This document shows, piece by piece, positions 1 to 5,994 of a DNA stretch of 5,994 nt. The DNA is taken from assembly GCA_022545625.1 (NCBI GenBank), contig JACZQS010000161.1, positions 1-5,994 on the forward strand. The letters run 5' to 3'. A program made the position numbers and the translations under genes. Position 1 is the first letter of the stretch. Each line of letters starts with the position of its first letter. Origin of the DNA: Pseudomonadota bacterium. Lineage in GTDB: Bacteria; Pseudomonadota; Gammaproteobacteria; GCA-001735895. Under the pieces are notes generated by a model. The model was not told where the DNA came from and did not search any database. It was given only the letters and a program-made list of their open reading frames with translations.

Positions 1-800
1 GGATAAACACAGGTGTCATCGAGCCCGAGGCTCCAGTGTAAATGTGGGCCGGTAACGCGCCCGGTTGCTCCAACCTTGCCAATAATGTCACCTTTATTTA
101 CCTGCTGACCCAGGGTGACACTGATTTCGCTGAGGTGGGCAAACAGTGAAATCATCCCCTGTCCATGATCCATGTAGATCAAATTGCCACTGAAGAAAAA
201 ATCACCAAGCTCGATAACCTTGCCCTTGCTGGGTGCGATAACCGGGATACCCTCGTCCGCGGCGATATCCATTCCGCTGTGTGGTCGTCTGGTTTCACCA
301 TTAAAAATACGACGACGCCCGAAACTGCCGGTCATAACTCCCCCCACCGGTTGCATAAACTCGACATCCACTGCTGATTTTGAGTAGTGTCTTTTGGCTT
401 TTTTCTGGCGTTTTAGTTCGGCCCAAATTCGATCCATGTCACTGGCGTAAGGATTAACTTTTCGTTGATCCTCGATATTGATATGTTGTGTCGAGTATTT
501 TTTATCGACCACGGTGAAGAATATTTTTTCCAGTGCAATATCGTCACCCCGGTGCCCGTGAATAAAATATTCACCGGGCTTGAGGCTCAGGGGCAGGCCG
601 ACGATTGCGAAGTGGCTATTGTCCAATTGGGTAATCAGAACCGGTTTTTGGCGGAATTTAAACTGCGGAATCTTGGCTGAATTGCCTAACTCAATGACTG
701 CAACCCCACCGGGAACCAGGGATGCCCTGGGGAAGGCGTACAGTACCGGGGAAGTCAGTAACAACAACGAAGTGAGTAGTAAAACAAAAAGTCTGCGCAT
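1..800 (-). CDS. M23-family zinc metallopeptidase (secreted murein endopeptidase), partial, C-terminus beyond left edge
   Basis: Read on the minus strand from ATG at 800-798, an uninterrupted frame of 266 codons runs to the left edge. Residues 1-22 look like a Sec signal peptide (MRRL, a Leu-rich core, then SPVLYA before FPRA). Residues 23-130 resemble the N-terminal domain often found before M23 domains in Gammaproteobacteria. The LytM/M23 domain begins near residue 148. The zinc ligands are visible as H174 and D178 (HSGMD) and H255 in PHLHW, with H222 (FAHL) and H253 as the catalytic histidines by analogy with LytM. All key residues are therefore present, so an active periplasmic peptidoglycan DD-endopeptidase is inferred. 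Only a short C-terminal tail should be missing. There is no strong Shine-Dalgarno; ATG 800 was chosen because the signal peptide begins there and a TATAAT box lies just upstream. The exact substrate bond and gene symbol cannot be told from sequence. Confidence 0.93.
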   Translation of the reverse strand, partial: MRRLFVLLLTSLLLLTSPVLYAFPRASLVPGGVAVIELGNSAKIPQFKFRQKPVLITQLDNSHFAIVGLPLSLKPGEYFIHGHRGDDIALEKIFFTVVDKKYSTQHINIEDQRKVNPYASDMDRIWAELKRQKKAKRHYSKSAVDVEFMQPVGGVMTGSFGRRRIFNGETRRPHSGMDIAADEGIPVIAPSKGKVIELGDFFFSGNLIYMDHGQGMISLFAHLSEISVTLGQQVNKGDIIGKVGATGRVTGPHLHWSLGLDDTCVY

Positions 801-827
801 TTGCTTAGAGGCCGGGATATTTGGGCG

Positions 828-856
828 ATTATACAAGCTGTAAACACAATCGTGAA
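828..856 (-). promoter_or_regulatory. Sigma70-like promoter for the M23 peptidase gene
   Basis: On the minus strand, a perfect -10 box TATAAT (833-828) lies 17 bp downstream of TTCACG (856-851; 4 of 6 matches to TTGACA). Transcription would start near 821, giving a leader of about 20 nt before the ATG at 800. This supports that ATG over an upstream start such as the in-frame TTG at about 837. Found by eye only. Confidence 0.5.
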
Positions 857-874
857 AGTTATCCTGGTGAACCT

Positions 875-903
875 TTGATAATATTTAACGGTCATATTAT
901 CCT
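875..903 (+). promoter_or_regulatory. Weak promoter candidate for the phosphoesterase-like gene
   Basis: TTGATA (875-880; 5 of 6 matches to the -35 consensus) is followed after 17 bp by TATCCT (898-903; 4 of 6 matches to the -10). The pair sits almost exactly over the inverted repeat at 877-901, so a protein bound there would block it. It implies a leader of over 100 nt before the coding frame. The rest of 904-1018 shows no better candidate and no recognisable RNA element. Confidence 0.27.
877..901. repeat. Perfect 8-bp inverted repeat, possible operator
   Basis: GATAATAT at 877-884 and ATATTATC at 894-901 are exact reverse complements separated by 9 bp, so the half-sites are centred 17 bp apart. 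The element lies between the divergent peptidase and phosphoesterase genes. It is AT-rich with no T-run behind it, so it is not a Rho-independent terminator. Its geometry would suit a dimeric DNA-binding regulator, but no regulator is identified, and AT-rich palindromes can arise by chance. Confidence 0.4.
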
Positions 904-1018
904 CAATCTGTGGCCGCGAATTGGCAGCACACTAATAAACTAAATTCTTCATCTGGACAAGATATTCTGAATCAGTTAACTCCAGTTCTGGTTAGCGTAA
1001 TGGCAACGGTATTTTCCT

Positions 1019-1861
1019 TTGGGTAAAGTAGAGACATTGGGAAAAATTGACCGGAAGCTGCTGGTATTCGGTGGTCCCTACAGTAACCTGGCTTCTACTG
1101 AAGCGATGCGTTCAAAAGCCGCAGAATTGGGAATATGCGCCGGGCATATCATTTGTACCGGCGACCTCGCGGCCTACTGTGCAGAACCCCGGCAAACGGT
1201 TGAGCTGATCCGCGATTGGGGTATCCACGTGGTGATGGGCAATTGTGAACAGTCCCTGGCGATGGAGAAACCGGACTGTGGCTGCGGCTTCGATGAGGGT
1301 AGCGCCTGCTCGGTCCTGTCAATCGGCTGGTACCAATATGCCAATCAAGCGATCGACCTCGATAGCCGACGATGGATGGGCGAGTTACCGCGGTCTATAA
1401 CATTTCAGATCAAAGATTACCGTTTCAGGGTCGTGCATGGCAGCGTGACGAGTATCAACCAATTCGTTTTCCCATCCACCCCGACCGATATTAAAAGCAG
1501 CCAAATTAAACGGGCCGATGCCGAGGTCGTAATCGGAGGTCATTCCGGGATTCCTTTCGGGCAGGTAATCGAAGATAAGATCTGGTTGAACGCCGGTGTT
1601 ATCGGTCTACCGGCTAACGATGGTACCAGCGATGGCTGGTATATGTTACTGGAGCCGGTTGATGATGGATTCCTCGCCAGTTGGCATCGATTGCAATACG
1701 ACGCCAGGATCAGTCATGGCTCTACACTCGCCGCGGGGATGAGCGAATACGCGCAGGCGTTAACCGATGGACTGTGGCCGAGTATGGATATTTTACCCGT
1801 CGATGAACGTGCTAATCAGGGCAGGCGGCTAGATATTGCTCCGTTACATTTCGCCTTCTAA
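1019..1861 (+). CDS. Calcineurin-like metallophosphoesterase superfamily protein with a degenerate metal site
   Basis: This 280-residue frame has the landmarks of the calcineurin-like phosphoesterase fold: an N-terminal strand LLVFGGPYSN (14-23), CTGD (46-49), VMGNCE (72-77), VVHGS (138-142), GGHSG (173-177) and LNAG (190-193). In a canonical member the first motif is D-x-H and the last is GHxH; here they read G-x-Y and GHSG, so three usual ligands are absent. D49, N75, H140 and H175 remain. A Cys-rich segment follows the GNCE motif (C76, C87, C89, C97), in addition to C40, C46 and C54. I recall similar GGPYSN / CGCG proteins annotated only as metallophosphoesterases, so substrate and activity are unknown. 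No signal peptide is seen; it is probably cytosolic. The frame opens after a stop at 998-1000 and has no in-frame ATG near its start. TTG 1019 or TTG 1037 (AGAG just upstream) are possible starts, and neither has good spacing. The 3' end overlaps convergent cysZ. Confidence 0.8.
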   Translation: MGKVETLGKIDRKLLVFGGPYSNLASTEAMRSKAAELGICAGHIICTGDLAAYCAEPRQTVELIRDWGIHVVMGNCEQSLAMEKPDCGCGFDEGSACSVLSIGWYQYANQAIDLDSRRWMGELPRSITFQIKDYRFRVVHGSVTSINQFVFPSTPTDIKSSQIKRADAEVVIGGHSGIPFGQVIEDKIWLNAGVIGLPANDGTSDGWYMLLEPVDDGFLASWHRLQYDARISHGSTLAAGMSEYAQALTDGLWPSMDILPVDERANQGRRLDIAPLHFAF

Positions 1862-2593
1862 CTGCTCGACCCACAGTACGGTTGCGCCCGCCACGGCGAC
1901 TGGCATGACGATAAAATTTAACAATGGAATACTGGTCAATACCATCACCGAACTGCCAAATCCTAGTGACAGGCCCTTACGCGCGGCGAGAATTTGTCTC
2001 TGCCGGGTAAAATTGAGCTCGTGATTACCCATCGGGTAGTCCAGGTATTCCAGCGAGAGCAGCCAGGAACCAAATATCACCCATAAAAACGGCGCTGCAA
2101 AATTAACCAGAGGAATCAAACTAATCAGTAACAGGACTGCAGACCAGAAAATGATGTAAACCAGCTTTCGTATCTGTGATAAGAAGCTGTCGCGAGCCAT
2201 TTTCATAAAGCTGCTATTTGCACCGATTGTCTTGCCGGTAAGCCTGATTTCAATTTTTTCTGACAACAGGGCATTAAATGGCGCTGCGACAATATTGGCG
2301 ATGGGGGTGAAGGTAAAAAATATGAAAATTGCGGTGAATGTGCTGATGATGATCCAGATTATCCAACGCAGAAAATTGAATATAGCAGGTATCCCTGACA
2401 TCATATAATCGACCAGTGGCGAGAACCGTTCGTAACCGAACCAGATTAGACTGGCAAACAACACTGTGTTGATCAGCAGTGGCATCACCGCATAGATACG
2501 CACACCGGGTTGCCGCATGATCCGGAATCCGCGCCCCAGGCACATGGCGCCTTTCATGATGTCTGAAATCACCAGATTATCGGGGCAACACAA
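1844..2593 (-). CDS. cysZ: Sulfate uptake inner-membrane protein CysZ
   Basis: A 249-residue (from TTG 2593) hydrophobic protein that matches the CysZ / EI24 family along its whole length; E. coli CysZ is about 253 residues. Recognisable family blocks are RQPGVR (27-32), PLLIN (38-42), TPIANIVAAPFNALLSE (96-112), LEYLDYPMGNH (181-191) and IPLLNFIVMPVAVAGAT (222-238). Hydrophobic segments lie at about 34-54, 70-105, 143-175 and 211-238. CysZ proteins mediate sulfate entry for assimilatory cysteine synthesis in the inner membrane. The gene follows queF, overlapping or nearly abutting it. TTG at 2593-2591 gives the longest frame and has GAGG at 2600-2597, but only 3 nt away. GTG at 2572-2570 lies 4 bases beyond the queF stop, and ATG at 2557-2555 is a further option. 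All three precede the conserved region, so the start is uncertain by 12 residues. The function call is firm by family. Confidence 0.93.
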   Translation of the reverse strand: MCCPDNLVISDIMKGAMCLGRGFRIMRQPGVRIYAVMPLLINTVLFASLIWFGYERFSPLVDYMMSGIPAIFNFLRWIIWIIISTFTAIFIFFTFTPIANIVAAPFNALLSEKIEIRLTGKTIGANSSFMKMARDSFLSQIRKLVYIIFWSAVLLLISLIPLVNFAAPFLWVIFGSWLLSLEYLDYPMGNHELNFTRQRQILAARKGLSLGFGSSVMVLTSIPLLNFIVMPVAVAGATVLWVEQLEGEM

Positions 2594-2969
2594 CGGCCTC
2601 AGGCGCCACCCAGTTTTCAGCCCTGTGCTCTGCTATGACCTGGGTGTAAATCCCGCCACGAACATTGAATTCGGCACTTACCCGCATAAACCGGGGTGAA
2701 ATCGCGGCGACCAGATCAGATAGTATCTGATTGGTTACCGCTTCATGGAAAGCCCCCTGATCGCGGTACGACCAGAAATAGAGTTTTAGGGATTTTAATT
2801 CAAGACAGAGTTGATCGGCGATATATTCTAGTTGAAGAGTTGCGAAATCCGGTTGGCCGGTGATAGGACATAGACAGGTGAATTCAGGCGTGTCAATACG
2901 GATTGTATAATCACGATCCATCTGTGGATTTTCAAAGGTTTCCAGTGATGTTGATGGCGTGGAACTCAT
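2577..2969 (-). CDS. queF: NADPH-dependent 7-cyano-7-deazaguanine (preQ0) reductase, unimodular type
   Basis: QueF reduces the nitrile of preQ0 to the amine preQ1 with NADPH, a late cytosolic step of queuosine tRNA modification. The 130-residue product has the short, single-domain architecture of the Bacillus-type enzyme rather than the two-domain E. coli type. FTCLCPITGQPDFA holds the predicted nucleophile C34 and the proton donor D41. H75 and E76 (FHE) match the substrate-binding pair, and the 7- and 42-residue spacings from the Cys equal those of B. subtilis Cys55, Asp62 and Glu97. The NADPH-binding QueF motif is ELKSLK (57-62). I chose ATG at 2969-2967 because GAGA lies about 7 bases upstream and the added residues of a longer frame (to 3038) do not look like QueF. 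Its TAA at 2579-2577 lies within or just before cysZ, so the two are likely co-transcribed. Confidence 0.96.
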   Translation of the reverse strand: MSSTPSTSLETFENPQMDRDYTIRIDTPEFTCLCPITGQPDFATLQLEYIADQLCLELKSLKLYFWSYRDQGAFHEAVTNQILSDLVAAISPRFMRVSAEFNVRGGIYTQVIAEHRAENWVAPEAVVLPR

Positions 2970-3027
2970 GGGTGTTTCTCGCGAATTAGTAACAAAGCCC
3001 TGCGGTGATTGAACTGCCGGCACAAGG

Positions 3028-3056
3028 AGCATAAACAACGCGCAATGTTACACCAA
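3028..3056 (-). promoter_or_regulatory. Candidate promoter for queF-cysZ
   Basis: On the minus strand, TTGGTG (3056-3051) and TATGCT (3033-3028) are separated by 17 bp. The matches to consensus are modest (3 of 6 and 4 of 6). Transcription from here would start near 3021 and give a leader of about 50 nt before the queF ATG. It would exclude the upstream in-frame starts at 3038 and 3032, consistent with the start chosen for queF. The leader shows no preQ1-riboswitch-like stem followed by an A-rich tail. Confidence 0.27.
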
Positions 3057-3187
3057 GTTACTGCCTCCTGACTTGCTGATTTTCAGCGATGGCGGGAATT
3101 ATCACCTTGAACCACTCTTAGGTAATCCGTAATAGTGCTATACCAGGTAAGAAATCGCTCGATGATACTGTTGCCCGGGATTACAAA

Positions 3188-3196
3188 TGATATACT
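3188..3196 (+). promoter_or_regulatory. Extended -10 promoter candidate for smc
   Basis: TGATATACT reads as an extended -10 element (TG, one base, then TATACT with 5 of 6 matches to TATAAT). TTGCCC at 3171-3176 is only 14 bp upstream, too close for a normal -35, so the TG extension would have to carry recognition. The start would fall near 3203, leaving about 30 nt that hold the leader mini-ORF before smc. Judged by eye. Confidence 0.4.
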
Positions 3197-3217
3197 TTGA
3201 GGCCCTGGAAAAACTCG

Positions 3218-3235
3218 ATGTACATACCTGATTGA
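3218..3235 (+). CDS. Possible five-codon leader ORF (MYIPD) coupled to smc
   Basis: ATG at 3218 opens a five-codon frame encoding MYIPD that ends in TGA at 3233-3235. The last base of that stop is the A of the smc ATG (TGATG arrangement). TGGAA at 3206-3210 sits 7 bases before the mini-ORF start, a normal Shine-Dalgarno distance, whereas nothing comparable precedes the smc ATG. Translation of smc could thus depend on ribosomes terminating here. So short a frame can easily arise by chance, and no homologue can be checked. Confidence 0.3.
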   Translation: MYIPD

Positions 3236-5994
3236 TGCGTCTGAGCCAAATAAAAATTGCTGGTTTTAAATCCTTTGTGGATCCGACCACATTTGTATTC
3301 CCCACTAATATCACCGCAATCGTCGGGCCGAATGGTTGCGGCAAATCGAATGTTATCGATGCGGTGCGTTGGGTCATGGGCGAATCATCGGCTAAAAACC
3401 TGCGTGGTGACTCGATGGAGGATGTCATCTTTAGCGGTTCATCTACGCGAAAGCCAATTGGCCAGGCATCGGTAGAATTAATATTCGATAATTCTGATGG
3501 TCGAATTAGCGGTGAATACGCGAAATACAATGAAATTTCGGTCAAGCGCCTGGCAACCCGTACAGGTCAATCCAGATATTATCTTAATAATACCCATTGC
3601 CGACGCCGGGACATCGCCGATATATTTCTCGGTACCGGACTAGGTCCACGCAGCTACTCGATTATTGAGCAGGGTATGGTGAGTCGTATCATCGATGCTA
3701 AACCGGAAGAACTGCGAGTATACCTGGAGGAGGCTGCGGGTATATCGAAATACAAGGAAAGGCGTCGAGAAACCGAAAACCGAATTCGGCACACGCGTGA
3801 AAACCTTGAACGCCTGACCGATTTAATCGATGAAATTGGTAAACAACTGCGAAGGCTCGACCGTCAGTCGAAAACGGCCGCGAAATACAAACTGCTCAGA
3901 CAGGAGCAACGCAAGATCGAAGCGGAGAGCCTGCTATTACAGAAAATCTCTTATGACAAGGATATAGCCAGCCAAACGCAAAAGCTAAACAGGGTCGAGA
4001 CATCAATGCAGAAAGAACTCGCCCAGTTCCGTAACGTCGAAAAACAGATAGAGGAATGGCGTCAGAAGCTGGTCGAGGCGACCGATCAACACAACCAGGT
4101 TCAAGGTCAGTATTATCAACTGGGTTCGGATATATCGACCCAGGAACAGGGTATCGAACACCTGAAGAATCTGCACCAACACAATAGCCAGGAGCTGAAG
4201 AATGTTCAACAGTCATTGCTCGAGTCGCAGGAATTAAAGGATTTCGACGGGCAGAAAATGGCAAAGCTCGAATCCGACCTGGCAGGCATGCGACCTGAGC
4301 TCGAGGCGATGATGAACGAACTCGATGCGCGCGAGGAATCCGCTACCCGAACTGAAACCGAGATGAATAGCTGGCAGGATAACTGGGATCTATTCAATAG
4401 CGACTTTCATCGGGCACATGAGTCGGCAGAGATCGAAAATCGCGGTATTCAACATATTGAAAAACAGCTGCAACAAGCGCAACAGCGCCGCAATGGACTG
4501 CAACAGGAATTGGAGTCGCTCGATACCTCGCCATATACCAACGAAATCAAAACACTTGAAATCGATGCCGAGGCCAAGAGCCAGGAACATGCTGCGACCC
4601 TGGAGCAGGTACAAACCAGGGCTGAAGATATACAGAGTTTACGTGGATTAATCGATAGCCAGTCCACGCTGCTGGACCAGAAGCGCAGCCAGGTTCAGAC
4701 GCTCAAGGGCCGCCTGAGTTCCCTCGAAGCGCTACAACAGCATGTGCTGGCAGAATCAGGCGATGAAATACGAGAGTGGCTGAAACGTAACCGGATAGAT
4801 ACCGAAAAGCGTCTCACCGAGGTAATCAAGGTTAAAAACAATCTGGAAAAGGCCGCGGAAGTAGTGCTCGGACCATTTTTGAGCGCCTATTGCGTAGCGC
4901 CCGGCCATTCGCTACCCGATGCACCGGTACCCAACCATAATATTGCATTGTTTGAGCGGCAACCAAGGCAAGGGTCAAATCGGCAGCAAAGAGACTGGCC
5001 ACGCCTGCTAGATTCAATCGACTGTGAAATCGATTTGTCCGCATTATTGTCGGGAATATACCTGTGTCAGAATACGCAGGAGCTAACCCAGCGGCGCCTG
5101 GAGCTTGAGGATGGCGAAAGTCTGGTTACTGCAACCGGTTTGTGGGCCGGCCCAAATTGGCTCCTGCAGTTGGGTGACGAAGACCAGCGCAGTGGCATGT
5201 TGTCGCGTAAGCAGGAAATAACCAGCATCCGAAGTCAACTCGACGAAATTTCCAGTTCAGCGATGGGGTTAAAATCACAGATCGATGGTGACCGCGAGCG
5301 TTTACAGCACAGCGAACAGCAGTGGCAAGAGGATCAACACTCACTCAATACACTGAATAACGAGTTGTCCGATATTCGTAACCAGTTAAGTCGACGGAAA
5401 GGGCATGTTGAGCAGGTACAAAGCCGAGATACGCAGTTGCAGCAGGAACTGCAGGAACTTGACGATGTTCAGAAAAAACATGAAACCGAGTTGGCGTTAA
5501 ATAGCGGCAAACGCAAGGAGTTTCTGCAACAGATCGAGTTGAAATCTGCCGATAAATCGACCCTGTTGGCACAGAAAACAGAATTACAGCAGAAATTAAT
5601 CGCAGCACGGGATGCTCTACAGGAATACCGCGAAAAATACCATCGATTGCAGATGCAGTCTCAGTCACTAGAGTCAGCGCTGGCATCGACTCAATCCAAT
5701 ATTCAACGCGTAGATCAACAAAGTGAACAGTTTGAACTCCGAATAAAAACGCTTGGCAGCGCGGTCGAAGATGCCCTCGAACCAATCGATGCGATGGAAA
5801 GCTCACTTCAAACGCTGTTGAAAAATCGAAACCAGAACCAACAGGAACTCGGTAAATCGCAGGAGAAGGTAACGCGGCTGGACAATCAGCAACGCGAGCT
5901 GGAAGTGCAGAGAAATCATTTGCAGTTAACGCTGGATGAGATTAGAAATCAACTCGAGGTCGAGCGTATGCAAAAGCAGGAGCTGGTTATCCTC
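3235..5994 (+). CDS. smc: Chromosome segregation ATPase SMC, partial, C-terminus beyond right edge
   Basis: An open frame of exactly 920 codons starts at ATG 3235 and leaves the window; full SMCs are about 1150-1200 residues. The start MRLSQIKIAGFKSFVDPT is typical of gammaproteobacterial SMC, and a TGA at 3229-3231 closes the frame upstream. The N-terminal head shows Walker A GPNGCGKS (31-38), the R-loop Arg R57 (LRGDSMEDVIF) and the Q-loop Q146 (IIEQGMV), followed by LEEAAGISKYKERR from about 164. A Gln/Glu/Leu-rich coiled coil fills about 170-510. A divergent hinge covers about 510-655, including AAEVVLG (540-546) and TATGLWAGPNW (632-642). The returning coil runs to the edge. The ABC signature, Walker B and D-loop of the C-terminal head lie outside. 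SMC forms an ATP-driven DNA-loop-extruding ring with ScpAB for chromosome organisation, so this organism probably uses SMC rather than MukBEF. zipA and ligA commonly follow. Confidence 0.96.
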   Translation, partial: MRLSQIKIAGFKSFVDPTTFVFPTNITAIVGPNGCGKSNVIDAVRWVMGESSAKNLRGDSMEDVIFSGSSTRKPIGQASVELIFDNSDGRISGEYAKYNEISVKRLATRTGQSRYYLNNTHCRRRDIADIFLGTGLGPRSYSIIEQGMVSRIIDAKPEELRVYLEEAAGISKYKERRRETENRIRHTRENLERLTDLIDEIGKQLRRLDRQSKTAAKYKLLRQEQRKIEAESLLLQKISYDKDIASQTQKLNRVETSMQKELAQFRNVEKQIEEWRQKLVEATDQHNQVQGQYYQLGSDISTQEQGIEHLKNLHQHNSQELKNVQQSLLESQELKDFDGQKMAKLESDLAGMRPELEAMMNELDAREESATRTETEMNSWQDNWDLFNSDFHRAHESAEIENRGIQHIEKQLQQAQQRRNGLQQELESLDTSPYTNEIKTLEIDAEAKSQEHAATLEQVQTRAEDIQSLRGLIDSQSTLLDQKRSQVQTLKGRLSSLEALQQHVLAESGDEIREWLKRNRIDTEKRLTEVIKVKNNLEKAAEVVLGPFLSAYCVAPGHSLPDAPVPNHNIALFERQPRQGSNRQQRDWPRLLDSIDCEIDLSALLSGIYLCQNTQELTQRRLELEDGESLVTATGLWAGPNWLLQLGDEDQRSGMLSRKQEITSIRSQLDEISSSAMGLKSQIDGDRERLQHSEQQWQEDQHSLNTLNNELSDIRNQLSRRKGHVEQVQSRDTQLQQELQELDDVQKKHETELALNSGKRKEFLQQIELKSADKSTLLAQKTELQQKLIAARDALQEYREKYHRLQMQSQSLESALASTQSNIQRVDQQSEQFELRIKTLGSAVEDALEPIDAMESSLQTLLKNRNQNQQELGKSQEKVTRLDNQQRELEVQRNHLQLTLDEIRNQLEVERMQKQELVIL

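Noticed and set aside
165..843. Several plus-strand open frames of 67-87 codons
   Set aside because: They lie antisense to the M23 peptidase frame, which has clear catalytic motifs. Their translations show no family motif or sensible start context.
2274..2543. Minus-strand open frame of 89 codons inside cysZ
   Set aside because: It is an out-of-frame shadow of cysZ; the cysZ frame carries strong family conservation.
2970..3021. preQ1 riboswitch in the queF leader
   Set aside because: No C-rich loop hairpin followed by an A-rich tail with the class I pattern could be found in the leader.
2970..3038. N-terminal extension of queF to 3038 or 3032
   Set aside because: The 21-23 extra residues do not resemble QueF, a better-placed ribosome-binding site precedes ATG 2969, and a promoter candidate overlaps the upstream starts.
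3138..3545. Minus-strand open frame of 135 codons at the start of smc
   Set aside because: It runs antisense to the Walker A region of smc and resembles no known protein.
3896..4264. Minus-strand open frame of 122 codons within smc
   Set aside because: Its Cys/Pro/Arg-rich translation looks like antisense noise opposite a conserved coding region.
4441..4530. Repetitive CAA/CAG-rich stretches in smc, considered as a DNA repeat
   Set aside because: The codons vary and encode the Gln/Glu/Leu heptads of a coiled coil; there is no exact tandem unit.
5345..5806. Minus-strand open frame of 153 codons within smc
   Set aside because: It is antisense to the coiled-coil coding region of smc. Long shadow frames are common there because the sense strand is rich in CAG/GAA-type codons; no supporting motif or start signal is seen.

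Overview
The window looks like a piece of a gammaproteobacterial chromosome, probably from an uncultured or marine lineage. GC is moderate (roughly 50% by eye). The protein families are gammaproteobacterial in style: a CysZ very close in motif order to the E. coli protein, a short (unimodular) QueF, and a canonical SMC rather than MukB. No mobile element, CRISPR array, RNA gene or phage feature was seen. This is core-genome housekeeping DNA, almost fully coding.

Layout from left to right: (1) 1-800, minus strand: the first 266 codons of a secreted M23-family zinc metallopeptidase that runs off the left edge. (2) 801-1018: a divergent intergenic region with a sigma70-like promoter for the peptidase and a perfect 8-bp inverted repeat overlapping a weak promoter candidate for the rightward gene. 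(3) 1019-1861, plus strand: a cysteine-rich calcineurin-like phosphoesterase homologue with several of the usual metal ligands replaced. Its start is unclear. (4) 1844-2593, minus strand: cysZ, an inner-membrane sulfate uptake protein, whose 3' end overlaps gene 3 convergently by 18 bp. (5) 2577-2969, minus strand: queF, the preQ0 reductase of queuosine synthesis, immediately upstream of cysZ and probably co-transcribed with it. (6) 2970-3234: a divergent intergenic region with promoter candidates for both directions and a five-codon leader ORF whose stop overlaps the smc start codon. (7) 3235-5994, plus strand: the first 920 codons of smc (N-terminal ATPase half, first coiled-coil arm, hinge, part of the returning arm), cut by the right edge before the ABC signature and Walker B motifs.

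The genes do not form one pathway. The arrangement cysZ <- -> smc recalls the known gammaproteobacterial cysZ / (smc) / zipA / ligA neighbourhood, so zipA and ligA would be expected beyond the right edge. queF appears to be inserted between cysZ and smc. I found no convincing undescribed system. The items most worth a second look are the degenerate metal site of the phosphoesterase homologue, the leader mini-ORF coupled to smc, and the palindrome at 877-901.
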